Below are positions 53,032 through 62,044 of a stretch of DNA of 64,000 bases, piece by piece. The notes beneath the pieces are model-generated. The model was not told the DNA's origin, did not search any database, and worked only from the letters and a program-made list of their open reading frames with translations. Position 1 is the stretch's first letter, and each line of letters opens with the position of its first letter. A program made the translations under genes and the position numbers. This DNA is from Mariprofundus aestuarium. Lineage in GTDB: Bacteria; Pseudomonadota; Zetaproteobacteria; Mariprofundales; Mariprofundaceae. The stretch is from contig NZ_CP018799.1 in the NCBI RefSeq assembly GCF_002795805.1, positions 861,001 through 925,000 on the forward strand, in the 5' to 3' direction.

Positions 53032-54651
53032 CTATTTAACGGCGAAAACCTGAATGGGTTGTGATTTGCCGTGCACATGGGTTTCAGGCATTGCTTCTAT
53101 AGTGATTGTTCCCTCAGTTGCCTTGGCAACATCTTCACTGATAAGGATATCCGTGCCCCATTTTTTGTTCAGTCCCTCGATGCGTGAGGCCATGTTCACC
53201 GTGTCGCCGATCACGGTGAATTCCATGCGCTCCTGACTGCCCACACTACCAGCTACCATTTTTCCGCAGTGGATACCCATGCCGATTCTGAGCGGGTGTT
53301 TTCCCGCGTCCTCCTGAGTGATGTTGAATTCGTGCAGCGCAGCCCGCATTTTCAATGCTGCCTGAACTGCGTGATTAATATGATCCGGCTGAGGGGTAAG
53401 AACGCCGAAAACAGCCAGCAGACTGTCGCCACCAAATTTATTGATCCAGCCGCCTTCCTCCTTGATGGTAGGTTCAACAACAGAGAAGTACTGATTGAGT
53501 ATGCTGACGACCTCCTCTGCTGACATCTTTTCAGACATGGCAGTGAAATCACGGATGTCCGCAAACAGGACGCTGGCATGGACCTCCTTGCTGTCGAAGC
53601 TGGTACCGTTTTGCATGACATCATCTGCCAGCTCTTTTGCCATGTAGCGTCCGAACGCATCACGCAGTCGTTCACGCTCCATCAACTCCTTTACCATCCT
53701 GTTAAAGCGCCTGTAGATGTCGGAAAACTCATCACTTGTCCTCTCCAGCAAGGTGATGTTGAGGTTGCCCTCCTCAACTTTGGTCATGGCATCGGAGAGT
53801 TCGGAGACCGAGTCACCGGCCTCATCTGCCATGCGCAGGAAGATCATCAGCGACATAAGGAAGCCCACGGCCACAATCAGCAGCATCCAGCCGACCATGC
53901 CGGGGATAAAGCCAAGCGCGTCCTCGTATCCGAGTTGCAGCAGGAAGTGGCGAATATCGATGAGCATGGTGGTGCCCAGAATAATCATCGGAGGCAGCAC
54001 AACAAAAGTTGATACAAACAGCAGCTTGCGCCGCATATTGAGCGGAATAATGCGTTTGCGCTGTTCGGGCGAAAGTTCACCACACTGTTCATGAGCCAGA
54101 GAGACGATGTGGAACATGAGCCCGCCGACGGCATAGTATTCGAAGATGGCGTGTGCGATGCCCATCATGAGAGCAACCATAAGGGCGACGAGTGCTTGCC
54201 ACAGTTCTACGCCAAAACCCATGAAGAGGTTGCCGATGAGTGTCATCAGCGAGAAAGCCACGGCAAATGCCGGTGCTTGATATAGGAGGATGCGCCGAAC
54301 TGAATAGATCTGAAAATTCTTTGCCTGAATTGTTGCCTCTATGACGATATCGGCATCAAGCTGGTCAGAGTCTGTTTCTAAAAAGAGCCGGATCGGACGA
54401 AAGTCGCGGCGCAGAACAACCCGCCCAGCGGCATACATGCCCAAGCCTCCTGCAGGCAAGATCAGGAGTATGCCCAATAGCTGCTGATAGCTTGTCAGGG
54501 CTAACCCGAAATAGAAGAGCAGAGTACCCATGCTGACCGGCCAGAACGCACCTGCAATACAGATGGCTCGAAGCTCTTGATAGACCTCATCGCCCCCCAT
54601 GCCTGTGTAACTGATATTAAAAGGCCAAAAGAAACGCAATAAATTGTTCAT
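53032..54651 (-). CDS. Membrane-bound class III adenylate/guanylate cyclase
   Basis: The 539-residue protein has about six membrane segments in the first ~285 residues, in pairs around 33-75, 120-175 and 210-285, followed by HAMP (LSDAMTKVEEGNLNITL). The C-terminal class III cyclase domain has VLFADIRDFTAMSEKMS, with the metal-binding Asp pair, GGWINKFGGDSLLAVFG, IGMGIHCGKMVAGSVGS and GDTVNMASRIEGLNK with the transition-state Asn and Arg. The Lys in NKFGGD and an Asp-type purine pocket favour ATP, so cAMP is likely. The start follows AAGGGG. It is convergent with the HD-GYP gene. Its product could act on the cNMP-binding protein at 20.3 kb. Confidence 0.92.
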   Translation of the reverse strand: MNNLLRFFWPFNISYTGMGGDEVYQELRAICIAGAFWPVSMGTLLFYFGLALTSYQQLLGILLILPAGGLGMYAAGRVVLRRDFRPIRLFLETDSDQLDADIVIEATIQAKNFQIYSVRRILLYQAPAFAVAFSLMTLIGNLFMGFGVELWQALVALMVALMMGIAHAIFEYYAVGGLMFHIVSLAHEQCGELSPEQRKRIIPLNMRRKLLFVSTFVVLPPMIILGTTMLIDIRHFLLQLGYEDALGFIPGMVGWMLLIVAVGFLMSLMIFLRMADEAGDSVSELSDAMTKVEEGNLNITLLERTSDEFSDIYRRFNRMVKELMERERLRDAFGRYMAKELADDVMQNGTSFDSKEVHASVLFADIRDFTAMSEKMSAEEVVSILNQYFSVVEPTIKEEGGWINKFGGDSLLAVFGVLTPQPDHINHAVQAALKMRAALHEFNITQEDAGKHPLRIGMGIHCGKMVAGSVGSQERMEFTVIGDTVNMASRIEGLNKKWGTDILISEDVAKATEGTITIEAMPETHVHGKSQPIQVFAVK

Positions 54652-54771
54652 GAAAAGCCCCTTCCTAGTAACTTTCCCTTTTCTAGCATTTATTGTAACA
54701 CAAAATCTTAATGGTTGTTAAGTTTCAAGAGCCAGCCTAATGCATTGGTACGTAACAGCTAATGCCTGAAT

Positions 54772-54800
54772 TTGGGGCTTACTCCGTTTTCTGCTATAAA
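54772..54800 (+). promoter_or_regulatory. Candidate promoter of cti
   Basis: TTGGGG (54772-54777), a 17-bp spacer and TATAAA (54795-54800), which also has an extended -10 TG (TGC-TATAAA). It lies about 95 bp before the cti start. Confidence 0.45.
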
Positions 54801-54898
54801 TTGAAAATGGTGGCTCAGCAGTTCCAGCTCGACCATTAGGAGAGCAGTACAGGTATTTGTTTTAAGTCGATAATACTTGCTGCTGGAGGGCGGGGGTT

Positions 54899-57529
54899 AT
54901 GATTTTCAGAATTAAACCATTCTCTTTACAAAAAAATGGATTAAGAGCCGTTGTGCTGATGCCACTGGCAGCTCTGCTGATCTTCTCAGCCTGTGCGAAG
55001 CAGGAACCGCCTGCCAAGCCGATGCTTCCTGTACCGGAAGTTGCGGCAAGGGATCTTAAACTGATCGAGTCCCTTCCCGAAAATAAACTTACATTTAACG
55101 ATATCAGGCCAGTACTGGAGAAACGCTGCATCGTCTGTCACGGCTGTTACGACGCCCCATGCCAGCTCAAGCTTACCTCATTCGAAGGTATAGAGCGGGG
55201 TGCGAATAAACTGAAGGTGTATAACAAGAAGCGCTTTACCCTTCAGAAGCCGACACGCCTCTTTATTGATGCCAACTCAAAAGATGAGTGGCGCGAAAAG
55301 CAGTTTTTCAGTGTGCTCAATGAAAGCGGAGGAGACCCCAGAGATAACCTCAAAAACTCGCTGATTTACCAGATGCTGAATCTGAAACGGGAGAACCCTT
55401 TTCCAGAGAGCGGCAAACTCCCTCAGGATTATGAGAACCCCAAGGATGGCAAGGATCCTAGGAACCTAGATGTTAGTCTGGATCGTGCGCAGCAGTGCAC
55501 CAGACTTGAAGCTTTCGGTGACTTTTCCAAGGATCATAAGAGCTGGGGTATGCCTTTCGCGGTTCCGAACCTTTCCGAAAATGAGTACAGGCAGCTGGTG
55601 CAGTGGCTGGCTCAGGGGGCGAAGTTTTCTGAGAGGGAAAAGGTGTCTTCAGCAGCAGTCCAGATTGAGGAATGGGAAGGTTTTTTTAACGGCTCTGGAG
55701 TTGAAAAGAGAGGGGATATTCTCAAAAGAAAGCTTGTCAGCCGCTATATCTATGAACATCTGGTGCTTGGACACCTCCATTTCAAAGGAGCGCCGGAGCG
55801 GGAGTTTTTCCGGCTGGTACGATCCACCTCTAAACCTGGAGAGCCGATAGAAGAAATTCCATCGGTTCGTCCTTACGACCAACCAATGGTCAACAATGTT
55901 AAAGTCGACACGTTCTATTATCGCCTTCGCCCTTACAGGGCGAGTATCGTGGATAAGAGTCATATTGTTTATGAGCTTTCAGATGCGCGCATGAAGAGGT
56001 ACAAAGAACTTTTCCTGGGTGCTGATTATAAAGTGACAGAACTACCAGCCTATAATTCTGCCGAATCTTTGGATAAGTTTAAGAACTTTGTCATCAGGAT
56101 GAAAAAGCTGTTCGGGTTTTATGAAAATCACATGATTACCCCTTTTAAGGTGTTTGAAAAAATCCCTGCCAGATCGCGCTATCAGTTTCTGCTCGATGAT
56201 GCCCGCTTCTTTATCAACGGTTTTATCAAGGGGCCGGTATGCCGCGGGCTGGGTGCACTCAGTTCCATTGAGGACCACTTCTGGGTCTTTTTCCTTAAAC
56301 CTGAAAATCCTCCTGACTATAAACAACATGGCCTGGATGAGGCCTTTATCGCCAGTAATGATACGTTATTGCACCTGCCGACTGAACTGGGGAATACCCA
56401 CCGTCTGTTTACCGCCTGGCTAAAGTACTGGCCGAAGGAGCAGGCGTATATGCAGGCCAAACTGGACTACTACACACCGAATGAAAACAGGGCGACACCT
56501 GAGTTTCCCCTTCCTGTTAAGAGAGCCTTGGATGAGTTTGTCTGGGATGGCATCAATCCGACTGGTGCCACCATAAACAGGAATTCCGCGTTGACCGTAT
56601 TCCGCCATCTCGACAGTGCTTCGGTTCATTATGGTCTGATAGGCGATGAGCCGGAAACTGCATGGATGATTGATTATCCGGTGTTTGAGCGACTGCACTA
56701 CCTGCTGGTGGCTGGATACAACACCTTCGGCACACTCGGTCATCAGGCGTCGGCACGACTTTACATGGACTTTCTGCGTATGGAGGGCGAGGACAATTTC
56801 CTTTTCTTCCTGCCAGTGGATAAGCGCAAGGAGCTCTATGAGTCGTGGCACAATGTGGATCGCAGCAGCACTCGTAAGATCAGCAGGAAAACCAGTGCAT
56901 GGCTGGATGTGGAGTCGGTCTCAGGATATAAGACGAAGTCTGAGCAGCATGAGCTTTATGCGCTGCTCAGGGAGCATGTCGTATTCAGATCTCCGGATTC
57001 AGAAGACCTGAATCGCTGTAACAAGGAGGAGTGTTTCTCTTCGCCCAGTGACCGGGCAATGCAGAAGCTGGCCGATATGAAAGGAAAGTATTCGAAAGAG
57101 GGGAGGGATCTTTATCCTCTGCGTTATTTCCCGGCACTCTCTTATGTTCGAATCGGTGACGAATCCTATACGGTTATCTACAACAAATCGTACAAGTTGT
57201 ACGAAAAAGACTCCTTCACCAAGGAGGTGAATGATCGTACGGAGAGCGACATGAGTGGTGATACTCTCACCGTGACAAGAGGTCTGGCTGGTGCCTATCC
57301 CAACTTCTTCTTCAATGTCCCGCCAGAGAGGCTGGATGAATTCATCGCTGCTTGTGAGAGCCTTCAGTATAAGGAAGAGGGTTTTGAGGAGCTGGTAAAT
57401 GACTACGGAATCAGGCGCACCAATCCGAAATTCTGGGAAATGGCAGATTGGTTTAAGCAACAGCACGAAACGGCACAGCCTGTAGAGTCAGGTATTCTGG
57501 ATCTGAGCCGGTACGTGGATCCTGCTTAA
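54899..57529 (+). CDS. cti: Fatty acid cis/trans isomerase
   Basis: Cti converts cis- to trans-unsaturated fatty acids in membrane phospholipids from the periplasm, stiffening the membrane under solvent or heat stress. The 876-residue protein has an N-terminal signal with a possible lipobox (IFSAC, Cys32) and the characteristic haem-c motif CIVCH at 77-81, required for activity in Pseudomonas Cti. Further family segments include KSWGMPFAVPNLSENEYRQLVQWLAQGA and LFTAWLKYWPKEQAYMQAK. The family is usually about 750-770 residues, so this one is somewhat long. The start follows GGAGGGCGGGGGTT. Confidence 0.93.
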   Translation: MIFRIKPFSLQKNGLRAVVLMPLAALLIFSACAKQEPPAKPMLPVPEVAARDLKLIESLPENKLTFNDIRPVLEKRCIVCHGCYDAPCQLKLTSFEGIERGANKLKVYNKKRFTLQKPTRLFIDANSKDEWREKQFFSVLNESGGDPRDNLKNSLIYQMLNLKRENPFPESGKLPQDYENPKDGKDPRNLDVSLDRAQQCTRLEAFGDFSKDHKSWGMPFAVPNLSENEYRQLVQWLAQGAKFSEREKVSSAAVQIEEWEGFFNGSGVEKRGDILKRKLVSRYIYEHLVLGHLHFKGAPEREFFRLVRSTSKPGEPIEEIPSVRPYDQPMVNNVKVDTFYYRLRPYRASIVDKSHIVYELSDARMKRYKELFLGADYKVTELPAYNSAESLDKFKNFVIRMKKLFGFYENHMITPFKVFEKIPARSRYQFLLDDARFFINGFIKGPVCRGLGALSSIEDHFWVFFLKPENPPDYKQHGLDEAFIASNDTLLHLPTELGNTHRLFTAWLKYWPKEQAYMQAKLDYYTPNENRATPEFPLPVKRALDEFVWDGINPTGATINRNSALTVFRHLDSASVHYGLIGDEPETAWMIDYPVFERLHYLLVAGYNTFGTLGHQASARLYMDFLRMEGEDNFLFFLPVDKRKELYESWHNVDRSSTRKISRKTSAWLDVESVSGYKTKSEQHELYALLREHVVFRSPDSEDLNRCNKEECFSSPSDRAMQKLADMKGKYSKEGRDLYPLRYFPALSYVRIGDESYTVIYNKSYKLYEKDSFTKEVNDRTESDMSGDTLTVTRGLAGAYPNFFFNVPPERLDEFIAACESLQYKEEGFEELVNDYGIRRTNPKFWEMADWFKQQHETAQPVESGILDLSRYVDPA

Positions 57530-57643
57530 GAGGAGCCTGAAGCAACATTGATAGCTTTGCTAACGGGTTTTTGGTGTTTATTAAGCTGATTTTCTTATGC
57601 TTCACAGGAGTGCCGGCTGGACGTCGCTGGAGACCCGCTCTTG

Positions 57644-57652
57644 TGCTATACT
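57644..57652 (+). promoter_or_regulatory. Extended -10 promoter candidate before the SBP-GGDEF gene
   Basis: TGC-TATACT at 57644-57652 is an extended -10 element about 148 bp before the chosen GTG start. No good -35 is seen at the right distance. The hexamer equals that of the two ATPase promoters. Confidence 0.3.
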
Positions 57653-57799
57653 GGATCTGTTAAGGCAAAATGTGATGTGCGGTTAACTATCAACCATATC
57701 ATCGTCTTTATTGAATATGGTTGACGACTTAATTTCTTGAGTAAACTGCTCTATGTTTTAGCTGAACAGTAAGTGTCTTGCTGGGAAAGGGGTGATGAA

Positions 57800-60103
57800 G
57801 TGCATGCAGAGGCCCATGGTGTTCGAAAGCTGACAGTTAGTATCTTCCTATACGCATTTTCTCTTATTTTAGCCTCAACTCCAGCGGTTGCGGCACAATC
57901 ATTAGAGAGTGTTTCTTTGCAGCTTGAGTGGAAATATCAGTTTGAATTCGCCGGGTTCATCATGGCAAAAGAGAAAGGCTTCTATGAAAAGGCTGGCCTT
58001 GATGTTGAACTGATTGAGTACGAAGCTGGCATTGATGCTGTCGAACATGTACTCACTGGAAAAAGCAACTACGCCATTCATAACTCCAGTGTTGTTATAG
58101 ATAATGGGAAGCTCGAGCCTATTATTCTCCTAGCTACATACTTCCAGCAGTCACCGCTCGTTTTCGTTACATCCAAAGAGATAAAGTCACCCAGTGACCT
58201 GATAGGGAAAACGATCATGGGTACAAAGGATGAGCTTAAATACAGCTCGCTGGCGCTTCTTCTGGACCATTTTTATGTCAACAAAAATAACGCGAGTTTC
58301 TTGGGCCACAGTTTCAATATTGACGATTTCATTCAACATAAAGTGGATGCGATGACTGCATTTCGAACGAATCAGCTTTACCAGCTTGATCAGCTGAATG
58401 TACCTTATAATGTCATAGACCCGGCTGACTACGGTTTTGTCATGAGTGCGGTCAACCTGTTCACCTCTTACTCTGAAGCACTGAATCATTCCGAAAGAAC
58501 GCGTAAATTTATCGATGCATCCAATAAGGGGTGGGAATATGCCTTGGCGCACACGGAAGAGACCATTGCGATTATATATGAAAAATACTCAAAATTAAAA
58601 AGCATTGAAGCACTGGCCTATGAGGCAGATATAACCAGGGAAATGATGCTTCTGGACTTTTTTGAAATTGGAGCGACCAATAAAGAGCTGGCTTTGCGGG
58701 CAGTGAAGCAGTTCAAACACAGTGGTTTGCTCTCGGCACAGCAGGAGCCAGGCACATTCCTGTTTGATGAGGTTTTGCGCGAATTTGGCCGCAGTGCAAT
58801 ATTTACTGATAAACAAAAGCTCTACCTGCAGGATAAAAAGGTCATCAATATGTGTGTGGATCCAGACTGGATGCCCTTTGAAAGCATTCAAGATGGGGTG
58901 CACATCGGCATTGTGGCCGAGGTGTTTGATTTATTTAGGGCCCAGCTTCCGATACCCATCAAGTTGATACCAACCAAGAGCTGGCATGACTCCATTACAA
59001 AGGCAAAGCAGCGCAAGTGCGACATCTTCTCTCTGGCTTCATCTACGCCTGAGCGAACTGAATATATGGATTTTACTACGCCATATATCGACCTCCCTAT
59101 CGTTATGGCCACGACAATGGATAAATTTTTTATCAATGATATTGCAGAGGTCCTAGATGAAAAACTGGGTGTGGTGAAAGGCTATGCGGTTGCTGAAAAG
59201 CTGAGAGGTAAATATGAAAACATAAACATTGTTGAGGTGGACTCCATTACCGATGGACTGGAGCGGGTGGCCAGTGGTGAGTTGTTTGGCCACATTGATA
59301 ATTTAATGACGATTGCCGCATCGATCCAAAAGGATTTCACCGGTATTTTAAAGGTTTCGTCGCGTCTTGATGAAGGGGTGCAGTTGGCTGTAGGAACCCG
59401 CAATGATGAACCGATCTTGAGAGGGATATTCCAGAAATTAGTCGGTAATATCGATAGCGATACTCAGCAGGGAATTTTTAATAAGTGGGTATCGGTTAAG
59501 CAGGAGGTGGTAGCCGATTATACGTTCCTATGGAAGTTCTTTGCTGGTTTTTCCCTTTTAGCCCTAGGGTTCATCTATCACTTCAGAAGACTGAGTCGGC
59601 TAAACGATCAGCTGGTTATCATATCAAACACTGACAAGTTGTCCGGGCTCTATAATCGGGTGAAAATGGATTCAGTGCTCATTGAGCAAAAAGCCAATGT
59701 GGACAGGTATGGACAAGGTGTGTCACTTATCCTGATAGACATCGACTTCTTTAAAGAGATCAATGATACCTACGGCCATTCAGTGGGTGATGCAGTGCTG
59801 GTTGGATTTTCTGAGCTTATGAGAAGTAACGTACGTGCAACTGATTATGTTGGGCGCTGGGGGGGAGAAGAGTTCCTTATTGTCTGCCCTAATACTGGTG
59901 TGAACGATGCCTATAAACTGGCTGACAAGTTGCTCAAAAAGGTGCGTGATTGCACATTCGAGGGGGGCAGCAAGATTACTATTAGCGCAGGTATAGCGGG
60001 CTTCTCAAAAGAGACGAGCATCAAGGATATTTTGATCCATGTAGATACGGCACTTTATCAATCCAAGCAGGCGGGCCGCAATCAGATATCCACGTATAAA
60101 TAA
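57800..60103 (+). CDS. Diguanylate cyclase with two fused periplasmic solute-binding domains
   Basis: The 767-residue protein has a signal peptide (about 1-33, ending PAVAAQ). An NMT1/THI5-like binding domain follows (about 40-310: LQLEWKYQFEFAGFIMAKEK, GFYEKAGLDVELIEYEAGID). Next comes a family-3 amino-acid-type binding domain (about 340-570: VINMCVDPDWMPFESIQDG, DIFSLASSTPERTEYMDFTTPY). A membrane segment near 583-600 leads to a GGDEF domain with GGEEF active site and RxxD site (RATD). It should sense periplasmic small molecules and make c-di-GMP. The start chosen is GTG 57800 (AGGGG 7 nt upstream). Confidence 0.9.
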   Translation: MHAEAHGVRKLTVSIFLYAFSLILASTPAVAAQSLESVSLQLEWKYQFEFAGFIMAKEKGFYEKAGLDVELIEYEAGIDAVEHVLTGKSNYAIHNSSVVIDNGKLEPIILLATYFQQSPLVFVTSKEIKSPSDLIGKTIMGTKDELKYSSLALLLDHFYVNKNNASFLGHSFNIDDFIQHKVDAMTAFRTNQLYQLDQLNVPYNVIDPADYGFVMSAVNLFTSYSEALNHSERTRKFIDASNKGWEYALAHTEETIAIIYEKYSKLKSIEALAYEADITREMMLLDFFEIGATNKELALRAVKQFKHSGLLSAQQEPGTFLFDEVLREFGRSAIFTDKQKLYLQDKKVINMCVDPDWMPFESIQDGVHIGIVAEVFDLFRAQLPIPIKLIPTKSWHDSITKAKQRKCDIFSLASSTPERTEYMDFTTPYIDLPIVMATTMDKFFINDIAEVLDEKLGVVKGYAVAEKLRGKYENINIVEVDSITDGLERVASGELFGHIDNLMTIAASIQKDFTGILKVSSRLDEGVQLAVGTRNDEPILRGIFQKLVGNIDSDTQQGIFNKWVSVKQEVVADYTFLWKFFAGFSLLALGFIYHFRRLSRLNDQLVIISNTDKLSGLYNRVKMDSVLIEQKANVDRYGQGVSLILIDIDFFKEINDTYGHSVGDAVLVGFSELMRSNVRATDYVGRWGGEEFLIVCPNTGVNDAYKLADKLLKKVRDCTFEGGSKITISAGIAGFSKETSIKDILIHVDTALYQSKQAGRNQISTYK

Positions 60104-60303
60104 AGATCTGTTTTTTCGGACAGTGCCCTTTGCCATAGTTTTATGATACTGACTTGCGTGTTTCATTCAGAGCTGGTTCATCGAAGAGAGAAGTACTTAC
60201 CGTTGCAAAGCAAATGGATGTGATCCGTATGATCTGCTATGTTTTATCATGGTAGGCCGGAGCACTTTTGTTCCATTGATTATACCATGCGAGGGTAGCC
60301 CCT

Positions 60304-61947
60304 ATGAGTGAACTTTCAGCATCAAAAATGCATCAGGGTGTAAAAATCCTTCATGATCCGATACGCAACAAGAGCACTGCGTTTACCGATGCTGAGCGCG
60401 ATGCCCTGAAGCTGCGTGGACTGCTGCCACCACGCATTCACTCACTAGCAGAGCAGGAGATGCGGGTGCTTGGCGCTATCCGCAGCAAAGTGAACGACCT
60501 GGAACGCTACCTCTACCTGATTGGGTTGCAGGATCGTAATGAAACCCTTTTCTACCGTGTGCTCATGAACCATATCGAGGAGATGATGCCGCTGGTCTAC
60601 ACGCCCACTGTGGGCAAGGCGTGTCAGGAGTTCGGCCATATCTACCGGATTCCCCGCGGACTCTATATTGGACCCTCTGATCGCGGCCATATTCGCGAGG
60701 TGCTTGATAATTGGCCGCATAAAAATGCCCGCATCATCGTGGTGACCGATGGTGAACGGATACTCGGTCTTGGTGACCTTGGAGCAAATGGTATGGGTAT
60801 TCCGATTGGAAAACTCTCTTTGTACACTGCATGCGCAGGCATCCATCCGACACAGTGTCTGCCGGTCATGCTGGATGTCGGTACCAATAATGAAGAGCTG
60901 CTGAATGATCCCCTCTATAATGGTGTGGAGCGGCGGCGTATTCGGGGGGAGCAATACGATGCATTGGTCGATGAATTTATAACTGCTGCACAGGATATGT
61001 TCCCCGGTGTACTGATTCAGCTGGAGGATTTCGGTAATGCCAATGCCTTCAGGCTTCTGCAGCAGTATCGCCAGAAAACATGCCTCTTCGACGATGATAT
61101 TCAGGGCACAGGTGCAGTTGCGCTGGCCGGGATTATCTCAGCACTGCGCATCACAGGAGGAGAGCTCTCTGATCAACGCTTGCTCTTTCTAGGAGCTGGA
61201 GAAGCCGGCATCGGTATCGCTGATACGGTGGTCGCCGCACTGGTCGATGAAGGAATGTCCGTTGAAAAAGCCCGTCAGCACTGCTGGTTCGTGGATTCAA
61301 AAGGGTTGGTGGTGAGCGATCGTGGAGAGATATCCGCCTCCAAACGCCCTTATGCCCACAAGCATGCAGCTGCCGGCAGTTTTATTGAAGCGGTGAAGGC
61401 ACTGCAACCCACTGCAATCATTGGTGTTTCCGGCCAAGCCGGGGCGTTTAGCCGAGAAGTGATTGAAGTCATGGGCGAGATCAACCAGCGGCCGATAATT
61501 TTTGCCCTCTCCAACCCCACTTCCAAAGCTGAATGCAGCGCTGAGCAGGCCTATGATTGGAGCCAGGGGCAGGCAATATTTGCAAGTGGTAGCCCGTTTG
61601 AACCTGTTGAAAGGGGAAGCCGAACGTTTGTGCCCGGACAGGGAAATAACGCCTATATTTTCCCAGGTGTGGGTTTGGGGGCTGTGGCAAGCCGTGCCCG
61701 TCGGGTTACAGATGAAATGTTCCTGAGAGCGGCCCGTACCTTGGCCGAGCAGGTTACCGACCAGGATCTCGAACTGGGGCGTATCTATCCGTCCCTATCC
61801 CGGATTCGGGATGTGTCAGCACTGATAGCGCGTGATGTTGCAGCCATTGCCTACAGTCAAGGGCTCAGTGACCGGGAAGAACCAGAAGATATTATGGCTG
61901 ACATCGAGTCACAGATGTTCCAACCGGTTTATCCGCATTATGCCTGA
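60304..61947 (+). CDS. maeA: NAD-dependent malic enzyme
   Basis: Malic enzyme decarboxylates malate to pyruvate with reduction of NAD. The 547-residue protein matches the MaeA (SfcA) type: LRGLLPPRIHSLAEQ, MPLVYTPTVGKACQEFGHIYR with the catalytic Tyr, VVTDGERILGLGDLGANGMGI, IQLEDFGNANAFRLL, FDDDIQGTGAVALAG with metal-binding Asp residues, and FLGAGEAGIGIAD in the NAD fold. The start follows GAGGG by 8 nt. With PpsA at 2.4 kb it could form a malate-to-PEP route. Confidence 0.96.
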   Translation: MSELSASKMHQGVKILHDPIRNKSTAFTDAERDALKLRGLLPPRIHSLAEQEMRVLGAIRSKVNDLERYLYLIGLQDRNETLFYRVLMNHIEEMMPLVYTPTVGKACQEFGHIYRIPRGLYIGPSDRGHIREVLDNWPHKNARIIVVTDGERILGLGDLGANGMGIPIGKLSLYTACAGIHPTQCLPVMLDVGTNNEELLNDPLYNGVERRRIRGEQYDALVDEFITAAQDMFPGVLIQLEDFGNANAFRLLQQYRQKTCLFDDDIQGTGAVALAGIISALRITGGELSDQRLLFLGAGEAGIGIADTVVAALVDEGMSVEKARQHCWFVDSKGLVVSDRGEISASKRPYAHKHAAAGSFIEAVKALQPTAIIGVSGQAGAFSREVIEVMGEINQRPIIFALSNPTSKAECSAEQAYDWSQGQAIFASGSPFEPVERGSRTFVPGQGNNAYIFPGVGLGAVASRARRVTDEMFLRAARTLAEQVTDQDLELGRIYPSLSRIRDVSALIARDVAAIAYSQGLSDREEPEDIMADIESQMFQPVYPHYA

Positions 61948-62044
61948 TTCCAGTGATTCCAGAGCTGCCCCGAGTCGGCTGGATTCCTCTCATTTGTGAA
62001 CCCATTGAGTCAAACAGGGTGGGATCAGCGAGCAGGGCTTCAGT

